Counted from the stretch's first letter, positions 34,249 through 43,037 are shown. The stretch is 64,000 bases of DNA from DATNPX01 sp036702975 (GCA_036702975.1 DATNPX010000020.1:1-64000), one strand, 5' to 3'. Notes: a model not told the origin generated them from the letters alone. A program made the numbers and translations.

Positions 34249-34878
34249 ATGCATCTCGCAACAGTTCCCGTTCGATGCCACACGTGCGGAATCAAATTCA
34301 ATTCACTGCAATTGCCCGTTTTCGTGGACACTGGCATCCGAAACAGCGAACTTAGGCAAGACTTCGAAGGTTTGGCCGAGCAATACGAGCCATTCACCAT
34401 ATGTACTTGCCCAAGTTGCGGCAAGGCTGACTGGATGCACAATTTTGAACCGACCAAAGAGATTGCGGTTCTCAACCAACCCAATATGACTCCGCACTTG
34501 CAGTTTCGACAGGCAGCACTGAGTGCTGAGAAAGCCGGTGGCGATTTCTACAACGTCGGCACTTTTTATCTCAATGCTGCCTGGTGTGCAGACGATGCCA
34601 GGGCCTATCCACAGGCTCGCGAATATCGCAGGCTGGCAGCCGATGCTTATGCCAAATCGCTATTAGATGTCTCGTGCCCGCTCGAACAACGACCGACCAT
34701 AGAGTACCTGATTGGCGAACTTTACCGAAGATCTAGTGATTTCGATAGGTGCAAACAGTACTACAATCAGGTAATAATGAGGTTGCCTGCACGTTTCGCG
34801 GCCATGGCCAGAAAGCTAATGAAATTGGCCGCCATGGGTAACGCGGATGCGATTCGCTTTCCGCCTGGAAACAAATAA
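34249..34878 (+). CDS. DUF2225-like protein (Cys-rich N terminus plus TPR-like helices)
   Basis: A 209-residue soluble protein. The N terminus has two cysteine pairs, CHTCGIKF and CTCPSCGKADW, likely a zinc site. The rest is helical with TPR-like spacing (GTFYLNAAWCADDARAYPQA, YLIGELYRRSSDFDRCKQYY), which is the layout of DUF2225 proteins. There is no signal peptide, so it is cytoplasmic. It sits between the VirB6-like and VirB3-like genes with gaps of 44 and 13 bases, so it is embedded in the secretion operon. A role as a chaperone or adaptor is a guess from position. Confidence 0.75.
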   Translation: MHLATVPVRCHTCGIKFNSLQLPVFVDTGIRNSELRQDFEGLAEQYEPFTICTCPSCGKADWMHNFEPTKEIAVLNQPNMTPHLQFRQAALSAEKAGGDFYNVGTFYLNAAWCADDARAYPQAREYRRLAADAYAKSLLDVSCPLEQRPTIEYLIGELYRRSSDFDRCKQYYNQVIMRLPARFAAMARKLMKLAAMGNADAIRFPPGNK

Positions 34879-34891
34879 GGGATAGCCAACA

Positions 34892-35266
34892 ATGTCTCAA
34901 ATGCACAAAGTGATTATCCTGAACAAACCGCTGAAGGTTTTTGACTTTACGATCATTCAGCTCGGTATGATGTTTTTTGCCGTTCTGATCGCTTTTGGTG
35001 CTGCAACTCAAGTGCCAAAAGAAGTAAAAGTGAACGGTATGCCCGGCGGCGCTGTCGTTTTCATCGTGTTGATCTGTGCTGCTATTGCACTCGTCAAGAT
35101 GTCGGAAATTAAACCATGGTCTTGGTGGAAGAACATGCTCTTCTACAGGCTCAAGATACTACCCACTGTCTGGCTGCCTCACCCCGAAATCGCGCCCATA
35201 TATCCCGATCCGACTATAATTGAAGCCAAGAAGCGCGAAGACGACAACTACGTAGATGCCTCGTAA
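34892..35266 (+). CDS. VirB3/PrgI-like inner-membrane protein
   Basis: A 124-residue protein with two transmembrane helices (about residues 22-45 and 53-72) followed by a cytosolic tail (KPWSWWKNMLFYRLKI, then HPEIAPIYPDP). This is the architecture of VirB3/PrgI subunits, which are almost always encoded directly before the VirB4 ATPase, as here. AAGGGA lies upstream of the ATG. The gene ends 30 bases before the VirB4-type gene. The assignment rests on topology, size and adjacency. Confidence 0.78.
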   Translation: MSQMHKVIILNKPLKVFDFTIIQLGMMFFAVLIAFGAATQVPKEVKVNGMPGGAVVFIVLICAAIALVKMSEIKPWSWWKNMLFYRLKILPTVWLPHPEIAPIYPDPTIIEAKKREDDNYVDAS

Positions 35267-35296
35267 TCACAGCCAACTCTAAAACATATCGGTGGA

Positions 35297-38041
35297 ATGG
35301 CAGACAGCACAAGACGACCAATGAATGCGGGATTCGGCTCAGGAGGAATGGGCCGTTCTTCGGATTCTGGCGCTAACAAGCCTGCTATTGTCGGTCGTAG
35401 CATACCGATTACCCCCATGCCTTCTTTTCAGAACATTTGGGGCGGTCTCTATAATTCGCTGCCTGCAATGGTTCGCGATATGTTGCCGCTGGGCGAGGAG
35501 CCTAATGCCGACGGCAGCGCACCGGAGGAGATCGTAAAAGACAGACGTGGTGGCAACAGCTGGCAAGACGTTTGCTTTATCTATGACATTCCCGGAGAAG
35601 ACAACGACGAGGGCTTAGTCATCCTCGCAGACGGTAGTATGCGTCGCTACGTTCAGTGCAAAGGCATCAACGCGCTCTTGTTCGACGAAGCGGACCGCAA
35701 CACACTGGCTCAGAACTTCGCCAACTTCGCAAATTCCTGCGACTCCGACATTCAGATCCTCGTAAAAGCTCGTAACTTGCCGGTAGACGAGTACCTCTCG
35801 CGCTATCAGAGTTTGATCAAAACAGACAACGAATATCTCAAATGGTATGCAGACTACACCGATAAGTGGTTTCGGCAGATTCAGGATCTTTCTTTTGTGC
35901 CGCAGCGCGACTTCTATGTCGTGGTCAGCTACCAGCCGCCTGATTGCAAAACAAATACTGGTAAACCTTGGGACGGTAAGCGTTCAATTCAAAAGCACGA
36001 AGAATACCTCGAGACGCTGCATCGGCTGGCCAAGACAACAACCGAGCAGCTTCGCGGTGCCAACTTGCGACCGCACGTTCTCACGCGCAAAGAAGTGCGC
36101 AATCTGCTCTATCAAGACCTCAATCCTGCGCTCGCCCAACGAGAGGTGGATGCCCCACCTTCACGGGAGGGTATCTCTGAAGCGTCTTCATTGGCGCATT
36201 CTGCCCTTAAGGTCTACGACAACTACATCTGGTTGGATGGGCGCTATATCGGCACTCAGTATATGGCGCAACCACCTCACGAAACTTGGATGGGATGGTT
36301 GGTTGACCTGCTCACGCTGAGCGTTGAATACACGTTGTCTCTGTTTGTGCACACTTGCGACCAAGATAAAGTGCGAGCAAAGATCAAGCGCGATTATCAC
36401 TTGGGTGTTGTGACAAGCACGCAGATGGCTACCCCTGACCTTGAAGGTTTGGAATCTACGCGCCGTGCGGCTTCTGCTATTCAAGAATTTTTGCGCAGCT
36501 CCAATAAGGCGTTCGACGTCTCCCTCTACATTACAACGAGTGCTGATTCACCTGAACATCTTGCACAAAATACAGACGAGATTCGTCGTGTCTTTAAAAA
36601 CCGCGGTGCGCAGTTCGACCGGGGGCAATTACTACAGCTGGACGCCTGGCAATCGACCCTCGCGTCTGGTGTAGATAAGTTAGCCGTTGTTCACCGCGTC
36701 ATGTCACCTGTAGTCGGAACCTTCTGGCCGTTCTTTACCGCTAGTTGCGGAACTCCTGATGGTGTGCCGTTCGGATTCGCTATCGCTTCACGCGAGCCGG
36801 TGCTTCTCAATCCATTCTTTCGAGGCGCCGGCAAAGATGCTAATAATATGTTCGTCGTAGGAACGACTGGGGCCGGTAAATCATTTGCCGTATCCATGCT
36901 CATTCTGCGACTGTTGCCGCTTGGCACGCACTTTGTATTGATTGATAAAACGGTCGACAAATTTGGTGCCTACCGCTTTATCACTGAGTTGCTCGGACCA
37001 GAGCTTTGCGCGTACGTTGACCTCGGTCCTAGTTCAGGATATATTCTCAATCCGTTTGACCTTGGTCCTGAAGACAAACCGGGCGAGCCTTCAGCAGACA
37101 AAATCAGTACATTGCTTTCGTTACTCGACTTGATGTTGGCGCCGGAAGGCCGCGATGAGTTAAACGTAGAAGAGAAATCTCTGCTCGATGGCTTGATCCG
37201 TGTAGCTTATATGGATGCGCATTTCCGCCAAACCGTTCCAACTATGTCCGATTTGGCGAGAGTCACCGCACAGGCTGCCGCAGACGAAGTCGACCCTCTG
37301 CAGCGCGACAGATTACAGCAATTCGCTCGCGGCTTGTCGTTGTTTACGCGGCAGGGGGCCTTCGGTGGATTGGTCGACGGCTACACCAATATCGATACCG
37401 AAAAGCTATTCATCGTATTTGATACCAGAGAAGTGAACGAGCCTCGCCTGGAGAGAATCGCTGTCTTCATCCTCGCTGAGTTCATCAGGCGCCGAGCTGC
37501 CGAGTCGAAAATGCGCGGCATTCGTTTTGCAGCCATCATAGACGAAGCTGCGACCTTGATGCGATTTAGAGCCGGAGCGCGCCTCCTGGACGATCTTTCA
37601 AGAAGAGCCCGCCACTACGGTATGATGCTCGTCTCCATCACGCAGCAGTTGAAAGACTTCTTCAGGCAGTCAGAGCAAGCAGACTCGGTTGTGAAAAACT
37701 CGCACATGAAGATTATTTTGAGGCAGGACCCAAGCGACCTCAAGCTTCTGAAAGAGACCTTGCGTCTTTCTGATGCCGAAGTTGTGGCAATTGAAAACTT
37801 CTCTCGAGACGAAGAAAAACGACGTGACAGTCAATGCTTGCTGATCGTCGGAGCTATTCACGGTACGATTAGGCTGGTACCCAGCCCAATGGACTATTGG
37901 ATCTGCACGTCTGAACCAATCAAGGATATTCCGAAACGTCTGGACATGATCAAAGACGTCAAAATCAAGAGCCCGAATATTCCTCATACCGATGCTTGCC
38001 GGCGAGCAGTCTACTATTTAGGCCTGCAACACGACGGCTAA
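35297..38041 (+). CDS. virB4: VirB4/TraC-family type IV secretion ATPase
   Basis: Hexameric ATPase that powers pilus or substrate handling in type IV secretion. The 914-residue protein has an N-terminal TraC-like domain (about residues 90-450; VILADGSMRRYVQCKGINAL), a Walker A GTTGAGKS at residues 522-529 (K528), Walker B AAIIDEAATLM with D749-E750, and the following SITQQLKDFF motif. VirB4 proteins are typically about 800-900 residues. It lacks the extra membrane helices of VirD4 coupling proteins. It is the most reliable marker that the locus is a type IV secretion-like system. Confidence 0.92.
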   Translation: MADSTRRPMNAGFGSGGMGRSSDSGANKPAIVGRSIPITPMPSFQNIWGGLYNSLPAMVRDMLPLGEEPNADGSAPEEIVKDRRGGNSWQDVCFIYDIPGEDNDEGLVILADGSMRRYVQCKGINALLFDEADRNTLAQNFANFANSCDSDIQILVKARNLPVDEYLSRYQSLIKTDNEYLKWYADYTDKWFRQIQDLSFVPQRDFYVVVSYQPPDCKTNTGKPWDGKRSIQKHEEYLETLHRLAKTTTEQLRGANLRPHVLTRKEVRNLLYQDLNPALAQREVDAPPSREGISEASSLAHSALKVYDNYIWLDGRYIGTQYMAQPPHETWMGWLVDLLTLSVEYTLSLFVHTCDQDKVRAKIKRDYHLGVVTSTQMATPDLEGLESTRRAASAIQEFLRSSNKAFDVSLYITTSADSPEHLAQNTDEIRRVFKNRGAQFDRGQLLQLDAWQSTLASGVDKLAVVHRVMSPVVGTFWPFFTASCGTPDGVPFGFAIASREPVLLNPFFRGAGKDANNMFVVGTTGAGKSFAVSMLILRLLPLGTHFVLIDKTVDKFGAYRFITELLGPELCAYVDLGPSSGYILNPFDLGPEDKPGEPSADKISTLLSLLDLMLAPEGRDELNVEEKSLLDGLIRVAYMDAHFRQTVPTMSDLARVTAQAAADEVDPLQRDRLQQFARGLSLFTRQGAFGGLVDGYTNIDTEKLFIVFDTREVNEPRLERIAVFILAEFIRRRAAESKMRGIRFAAIIDEAATLMRFRAGARLLDDLSRRARHYGMMLVSITQQLKDFFRQSEQADSVVKNSHMKIILRQDPSDLKLLKETLRLSDAEVVAIENFSRDEEKRRDSQCLLIVGAIHGTIRLVPSPMDYWICTSEPIKDIPKRLDMIKDVKIKSPNIPHTDACRRAVYYLGLQHDG

Positions 38042-38055
38042 ACTTGGCCGAACTG

Positions 38056-38074
38056 CGAACAAAACTTTTGTTCG
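38056..38074. promoter_or_regulatory. 19-bp perfect palindrome after virB4
   Basis: CGAACAAAA and TTTTGTTCG flank a single C, 15 bases past the virB4 stop and 77 bases before the next ATG. Low GC and no T-run argue against a terminator. It may be an operator or an internal promoter element. Confidence 0.4.
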
Positions 38075-38150
38075 TACCCGTCACGCAAAAATCATACGGT
38101 GTCAATAAATACTGATCGGATTGCTTGAAAATGTAGAAAGGCTTTAGGGC

Positions 38151-38513
38151 ATGGAAAAGATATTCAGCATCAACAAGTGGTCAGTCGGGCTCTGTGCAGT
38201 AATAATCGGCGTTTTCGCGCTCGTGCAGTACACGAGCAATGAACATCTGGTGGCAGCCGCAACACTAAACGCAGAACACATATTTTCTTGGACATGGCTT
38301 GGAACGGGGCGCTCGCATGCAGTAGTCGAAAAAGCGGAGGTCGTAAAAAGATCGGAAACCGATGCGATAGTAAGAGTAAAAGCGCGACAAACGATAGAGC
38401 AGGAAGAATCAGGCAAGTTCATTGAGAAAAAGCCGGAGATCGCTTGCGGCGCGCTGCTTACTTTTTACCGAGCAGACAAAGAGTGGATCCTCGCCAAAGT
38501 GGAGTTTCAATAA
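38151..38513 (+). CDS. Single-helix membrane protein in the secretion operon (120 aa)
   Basis: One N-terminal transmembrane helix (about residues 12-27, SVGLCAVIIGVFALVQY) is followed by about 90 periplasmic residues with strand-rich sequence (SHAVVEKAEVVKRSETDAIV, LLTFYRADKEWILAKVEF). The shape resembles a small NTF2-like fold as in VirB8/TraE proteins, but no firm motif is seen. Its stop overlaps the next start (TAATG), so the two are translationally coupled. Confidence 0.68.
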   Translation: MEKIFSINKWSVGLCAVIIGVFALVQYTSNEHLVAAATLNAEHIFSWTWLGTGRSHAVVEKAEVVKRSETDAIVRVKARQTIEQEESGKFIEKKPEIACGALLTFYRADKEWILAKVEFQ

Positions 38514-39109
38514 TGTATTGGAGAGTAAGAAAGCTTAGCGTCAAAGATCTGGCGCTCCAAAACTGGGTTTACCTGGCATTGCTTGTTAGCGTGCTGATGA
38601 ATATGTTATTCATCGCTATGAGACCATCTGCTAGCAAGGGGATGGATAAAGAGCTGCAACTCAATTACAACCAGTTCGCGCGCACGGTGACGACACACTT
38701 ATTGGATACAAGTTACATCACGTTCAAAGACTCAACCAAGCAATTGGGAAGCGGCGAGCTTCAACCCCTGGTGCTCGACGGCATGAGGAAAAACAATCTT
38801 ATCGCTAAAAACGATTCGGAAATGGAAGCAACATACAAAGACCTCTACGAGACGCGTCGTGTCTCGGCCATTAGGATCGATTCGGTAGACGTCGCTCAGG
38901 CTGCACCCGGGAAGCCGATTCCCGTGGAGGTGGCAGGGGTTGTTGTCATTCACTCTTCTTCTGATGCCACACCTCCAAATCCCGTGCCGTTCAAGTTTCA
39001 CTACGACATGGCGCTGCGTGTCAGTGACAAGGGTGAGCCAGTACCGGGTCCTGACGGCAAGCCACTGCCCATGGTTGTCGGCTTCCGTGACATAAGTCCG
39101 AATTCGTAG
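38513..39109 (+). CDS. VirB8/TraE-like bitopic protein
   Basis: A 198-residue protein with a short basic N terminus, one transmembrane helix (about residues 17-36, WVYLALLVSVLMNMLFIAMR), and a periplasmic domain with an NYNQFARTVTTHLLDTSYIT region like that of TraE/VirB8 proteins. The ATG at 38513 overlaps the previous stop; a longer frame from 38444 would lie inside the upstream gene. It is the last gene of the secretion-like operon. Assigned from topology, size and context. Confidence 0.72.
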   Translation: MYWRVRKLSVKDLALQNWVYLALLVSVLMNMLFIAMRPSASKGMDKELQLNYNQFARTVTTHLLDTSYITFKDSTKQLGSGELQPLVLDGMRKNNLIAKNDSEMEATYKDLYETRRVSAIRIDSVDVAQAAPGKPIPVEVAGVVVIHSSSDATPPNPVPFKFHYDMALRVSDKGEPVPGPDGKPLPMVVGFRDISPNS

Positions 39110-39113
39110 GTTC

Positions 39114-39133
39114 GCGGCAGGTCGCCTGGCCGC
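39114..39133 (+). terminator. GC-rich hairpin ending the secretion-like operon
   Basis: GCGGCAGG and CCTGGCCGC (one bulge) surround a TCG loop four bases after the last stop. No T-run follows, so it may be a rho-dependent or weak terminator between convergent genes. Confidence 0.3.
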
Positions 39134-39224
39134 AGTTGTTCGCCGCTGGCTTCATGTCCTCGCCCTCAAAATGTGCCAGACTTAAATGCTAGGCGCTAGT
39201 TCGCCAACGTGGTTTGGGTTAATG

Positions 39225-40508
39225 TCAGGCTGGCCCCAAGCTACTTGGATCAACTCCTTGGCTGTCGTCTTGCTTAGCAGGATTCGGTGTCGGTGTTGTT
39301 TCTTTTGGTTTCGTCGCAATCACATTGACGATCTTCGGAACATCAGCGCTGCCAGCTGGTCCTGGTGTAAGCGCGTCAGTACTTGGTTTCGCTGCCACAG
39401 TCGAATCTGGCGCCGCGGCTACGACCGGTGCCGTTGAGTCGAGCACGGGGAAGCTGGTTGCTGCACCGTCTTTGGCTGTCGCATCGGGCGTTGCAGAAGC
39501 TTGAGTCGGTGTAAGTACAGGGGCTGTCGAATCACCTGGTGGTGTCGCCGCAACCACTTTTGTCGTCGAATCACCTGGAACCACAGCAGGAGTCACTGCC
39601 GTCGTGTCGGCTTGACCGGGTTGTCTGCGGTCAGGAATTGGTTCTTCAGTGGCTACACCATTGGTGATCTTCACTCTGTCATGCGAACCGACTTTCTGCT
39701 CGTTGTAATAGATATCGCCACCTTTATCAGTGATGATTACATCGGGACTATCTTTCTTCTGCGGTGAAGCCTGAGTTGTGTCTGTGGGCGCCGGTGTCGG
39801 AGGTGGTGTTGCACTATTGCAATCAGTCAGTTTCAGCTTCCAACCATCTTTGATGAATTCGGAATTGGTCGTGAGGCTCTTGTAGTGGTCCTTATTTAGG
39901 TCAATGATCTTTTGCTTTTCGGCTTCGATTGAGGCTGAGTCGGTTGCTTTCCCCTCTTTCTTGAGTTCTCTGCGCGCGATGCTCTCGAGGCAGTCTCCAA
40001 ATTTGACTGTATAAGGACCGTCTTCTGGAGCTACGGATGAAAGACGAGAGTGCTCAGCAAACCAGCTTTGTGTCAGCTGACTCTTGGAATTCGGGTTTGG
40101 CCGCCAGTTGGTGATCTTAGGATCATCTGCGGCGCTTCCATTATCACCGTAATTGAATGTCGAGCATGCAGCAGGCGCTGCGGTGGTCACGTCGCCTTGT
40201 TTTGGAGTGGCTACCGTTGTATCTGCCGGATTGGGTGCAGCAACTGCAGTTGTGTCTGTGGGTCGCGTATCGGTCGCTATAGGCGCCGCTGGACCGAGAG
40301 TGGTGTCCTGACCGGGACGGGCAGACGTTGCCACAATTGGCGTTGGCGCATCTGCCAATGACAGACCTTGTCTGCCAGTCGTAGATGGCGTTGTGTCTCC
40401 AAGACTAAAAGCGGGTGTACTTGCTGCATAAAGCTTCTCATGCAGCGCTTGAAACATTGGGTCCTTGACCACATTTGCAGTAGAAGTAGCGTCTATACCC
40501 GTAGCCAT
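39225..40508 (-). CDS. LysM-domain protein with Pro/Thr/Ala-rich flanks
   Basis: A 427-residue protein. One LysM-like domain lies at about residues 166-229 (YTVKFGDCLESIARRELKKE, IIDLNKDHYKSL, FIKDGWKLKL) and should bind peptidoglycan-type glycans. A small strand-rich element follows (DVIITDKGGDIYYNEQKVG). Both flanks are disordered and rich in D-T-T, P and A. There is no signal peptide, although LysM implies an envelope location. GAGGA is six to seven bases before the ATG. It converges on the secretion-like operon. Confidence 0.8.
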   Translation of the reverse strand: MATGIDATSTANVVKDPMFQALHEKLYAASTPAFSLGDTTPSTTGRQGLSLADAPTPIVATSARPGQDTTLGPAAPIATDTRPTDTTAVAAPNPADTTVATPKQGDVTTAAPAACSTFNYGDNGSAADDPKITNWRPNPNSKSQLTQSWFAEHSRLSSVAPEDGPYTVKFGDCLESIARRELKKEGKATDSASIEAEKQKIIDLNKDHYKSLTTNSEFIKDGWKLKLTDCNSATPPPTPAPTDTTQASPQKKDSPDVIITDKGGDIYYNEQKVGSHDRVKITNGVATEEPIPDRRQPGQADTTAVTPAVVPGDSTTKVVAATPPGDSTAPVLTPTQASATPDATAKDGAATSFPVLDSTAPVVAAAPDSTVAAKPSTDALTPGPAGSADVPKIVNVIATKPKETTPTPNPAKQDDSQGVDPSSLGPA

Positions 40509-40606
40509 ATGTCGTCCTCGCCAGTGCCGTTCTTCTAATAAACCTGAAATCGTTCCGCTAGCTATTCAGGTGAGTTTAATCTACGACTAAACATGGCGTA
40601 GGTCTA

Positions 40607-40678
40607 TGGTGGTTCTCCCACGCATCTCGAAGCGCGTTGGTGATCTGATCTAATGAAGCGAAGCCAGCGGAACCACCA
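40607..40678. repeat. 9-bp inverted repeat upstream of ribE
   Basis: TGGTGGTTC (40607-40615) pairs with GAACCACCA (40670-40678) across a 54-base loop, in the 264-base gap before ribE. I searched by eye for an FMN riboswitch, which would be expected here, and did not find its conserved core. A TATATAAG at 40754-40761 is a possible -10 region for ribE. Confidence 0.35.
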
Positions 40679-40772
40679 GGTTAACTGAGAAAAGAAACGA
40701 AAACGAAACAGGGCGGGACATTCCGAACTTGGCTAGTAAACTTAAGTGACCCTTATATAAGAGGTTTAACCA

Positions 40773-41492
40773 GTGTTTTCAGGCATTGTTGAAGAAGTTG
40801 GCACGATCGTTGGCACCGAAGACAGCGCAGACGGGCGCCGATTCAAGATTGGTGCGAAGCTGGTTACCGAGGATGTTCAGCTCGGCCAATCAATTAGTGT
40901 ATGTGGATGCTGCTTGACTGTCGTTGACTTCGGCAAAGATTGGTTCAGTGTTGAGCTTGTGCACGAGACCTTGCGCAAAACAACGCTCGGTCAGCTGGGG
41001 AAAGGAAGCCCGGTCAACTTGGAACGGTCTCTCAAGCTTTCGGACAGGCTGGGCGGGCATCTCGTTAGTGGACACATAGAAGTCGTGGCAAAAGTCGTCG
41101 CCGTTGAAGAAGAGGGGTTCTCCCGCGTGATGACTTTTCAGTTGCCAAGTCGGTTTTCGCCTTACTTTGTCGAGAAAGGATCGGTTGCAATTGAAGGCGT
41201 GTCTTTAACGGTGTGGGGTGTCGAGAGCGTACCGGCGGCAGCAAATGCCGGCGGATCCGCAAAGGAAGCATCAGGACAGGCAGCTGACGAACAAAGCGGT
41301 ATGCTTCTGTTTAAGGTAGCGCTCATCCCGCACACATTGTCTGTAACCACGCTCGGCGCGCTGACTGTTGGACGCGAAGTGAATATCGAAACAGATATTG
41401 TTGCGCGTTATGTGGCCAGATGGCTCGAGCCCAGTTTGATCGGTCATAATTTGAATCATCCAGGACTGGGCGCTTTAGCGCTTCCCAATTAA
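40773..41492 (+). CDS. ribE: Riboflavin synthase alpha chain
   Basis: Converts two lumazine molecules to riboflavin. The start is GTG with AAGAGG eight bases upstream, giving the classical MFSGIVEEVG. Two lumazine-binding barrels are visible, each with a strand like GQSISVCGCCLTV and GSVAIEGVSLTV. At 239 residues it is longer than the usual ~200-220: an insert of about 25 small residues (VPAAANAGGSAKEASGQAAD) lies in the second barrel before LLFKVALIPHTL. It is followed by ribBA 30 bases later; ribD and ribH are absent here. Confidence 0.93.
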   Translation: MFSGIVEEVGTIVGTEDSADGRRFKIGAKLVTEDVQLGQSISVCGCCLTVVDFGKDWFSVELVHETLRKTTLGQLGKGSPVNLERSLKLSDRLGGHLVSGHIEVVAKVVAVEEEGFSRVMTFQLPSRFSPYFVEKGSVAIEGVSLTVWGVESVPAAANAGGSAKEASGQAADEQSGMLLFKVALIPHTLSVTTLGALTVGREVNIETDIVARYVARWLEPSLIGHNLNHPGLGALALPN

Positions 41493-41522
41493 TAACTAGT
41501 CATAAGTTCGGAGCCTAAATAA

Positions 41523-42905
41523 ATGAGTCAACCGCGCAACAGAGCAATCAAAATTGTGCCGAACGAAAGTCAAACCAACTTCCAAGCAAAGTCTGAGCAG
41601 GAAGCGAGTCGAATCACCCCTGCATCCGAGTCTGTGACCGCAGGTGGAGTGCCGAGCGCCAGCTACACTACTGAAAATATTTTCTGTAGTGTAGAGGAAG
41701 CTCTGGAAGAGATTCGTGCCGGACGGTTTGTTATCGTTGCCGATGACGAAGGCCGTGAGAACGAAGGTGACTTGATTTGCGCCGCCGAGCTTATTACTCC
41801 AGCCATGGTTAACTTCATGGTCACCGAAGCTCGCGGCTTGGTCTGTCTCGCCCTGACCAAAGAAAAAGCAAACTATCTGAATTTACCGCTCATGGTGGAG
41901 CAAAATACAGAGTCTCAGCAGACCGCATTCACGATCACGATTGATGCTGATACTAGATTTGGTGTCACGACTGGAATTAGTGCATACGACCGGGCGACAA
42001 CGATTCGTACGGTTGCTGATGCCAATTGCGTTGCCGGCGATCTGCGCAGGCCGGGACACGTCTCGCCTCTGGTTGCAAAGCCTGGTGGCGTTTTGCAACG
42101 AGCCGGGCACACTGAAGCCGCCGTTGACTTGGCTCGATTGGCAGGCTTTGCGCCGTGCGGTGTGATTTGCGAAATCATGAACACCGATGGAACGATGGCC
42201 AGAGTGCCGGAGCTCAGCGCCTTCGCGAAGAAACACAATTTGAAAGTGATCAACATTGCGCAACTTATTTCGTACCGGCTTACTCGCGAGCGATTTGTAG
42301 TGCGTGAAGCTGTGGCAACCTTGCCTAGCGCTTATGGACAGTTCACTGTCTATGCTTATCGAAACACAATCGACAACAACGAACACCTAGCATTCGTGCG
42401 CGGCAATGTGCATGAGAAAGACAATGTTCTAATTCGCGTTCATAGCGAGTGTCTGACGGGTGATGTATTTGCCTCTCTACGCTGCGACTGTGGTCCGCAG
42501 CTTGAAGCTGCGATGGCGATGATTGCTCAAGAAGATTGTGGTGTGCTCGTTTACCTGCGGCAGGAAGGCAGAGGAATCGGTTTGCTAAATAAGATCAAAG
42601 CCTATGCTCTGCAAGATACTGGGAAAGACACGGTTCAGGCTAACGAAATGCTGGGATTCCGTCCCGACTTGAGAGACTATGGAGTCGGTGCGCAGATTCT
42701 GTGTGACCTAGGCCTTAGCTCGGTCAAAATCATCACGAACAACCCTCGCAAGATTATTGGCCTTGAGGGATATGGTTTGACCGTGACATCCCGAGTTGGG
42801 TTACCCCCTGCCTGCAACAGCCATAATCATTCTTACCTCCTGACTAAGAAAGAAAAGATGGGACATTGGTTGGAAGGTTTGGAAAATATTGAGCAGGCGC
42901 AGTAG
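41523..42905 (+). CDS. ribBA: Bifunctional DHBP synthase / GTP cyclohydrolase II
   Basis: Feeds both branches of riboflavin synthesis. After a poorly conserved 50-residue N terminus, the RibB domain has DDEGRENEGDLICAAELI and RAGHTEAAVDLARLAG. The RibA domain has RVHSECLTGDVFASLRCDCG (zinc cysteines), YLRQEGRGIGLLNKIKAYAL and ITNNPRK. The length of 460 residues is slightly above average because of the N-terminal extension. Same operon as ribE, followed by a strong terminator. Confidence 0.95.
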   Translation: MSQPRNRAIKIVPNESQTNFQAKSEQEASRITPASESVTAGGVPSASYTTENIFCSVEEALEEIRAGRFVIVADDEGRENEGDLICAAELITPAMVNFMVTEARGLVCLALTKEKANYLNLPLMVEQNTESQQTAFTITIDADTRFGVTTGISAYDRATTIRTVADANCVAGDLRRPGHVSPLVAKPGGVLQRAGHTEAAVDLARLAGFAPCGVICEIMNTDGTMARVPELSAFAKKHNLKVINIAQLISYRLTRERFVVREAVATLPSAYGQFTVYAYRNTIDNNEHLAFVRGNVHEKDNVLIRVHSECLTGDVFASLRCDCGPQLEAAMAMIAQEDCGVLVYLRQEGRGIGLLNKIKAYALQDTGKDTVQANEMLGFRPDLRDYGVGAQILCDLGLSSVKIITNNPRKIIGLEGYGLTVTSRVGLPPACNSHNHSYLLTKKEKMGHWLEGLENIEQAQ

Positions 42906-42961
42906 CTGAATGACCTTGCGGAGCAAGGGCTTGTGGCGGTTGCCCGGCTTGCACTTTTTAT

Positions 42962-42992
42962 GCTCAACCGATATCGGTTGAGCGTTTTTTTT
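42962..42992 (+). terminator. Rho-independent terminator after ribBA
   Basis: A perfect palindrome at 42962-42983 (arms GCTCAACCGAT and ATCGGTTGAGC) is followed by GTTTTTTTT. It may also serve the convergent SDR-SCP2 gene. Confidence 0.88.
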
Positions 42993-43037
42993 CTGACAAT
43001 TTGAGCCAGCCGACTCTAGTTTCTCGAGTCCGATAAA

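Noticed and set aside
22892..39109. Reading the VirB-like operon as an integrated conjugative element
   Set aside because: No relaxase, integrase, attachment repeats or coupling protein were seen, and the flanks are housekeeping genes.
40509..40772. Possible FMN riboswitch upstream of ribE
   Set aside because: GGGCGGGACATTCC near 40710 looks faintly similar, but the conserved core and paired elements of the FMN aptamer are missing.
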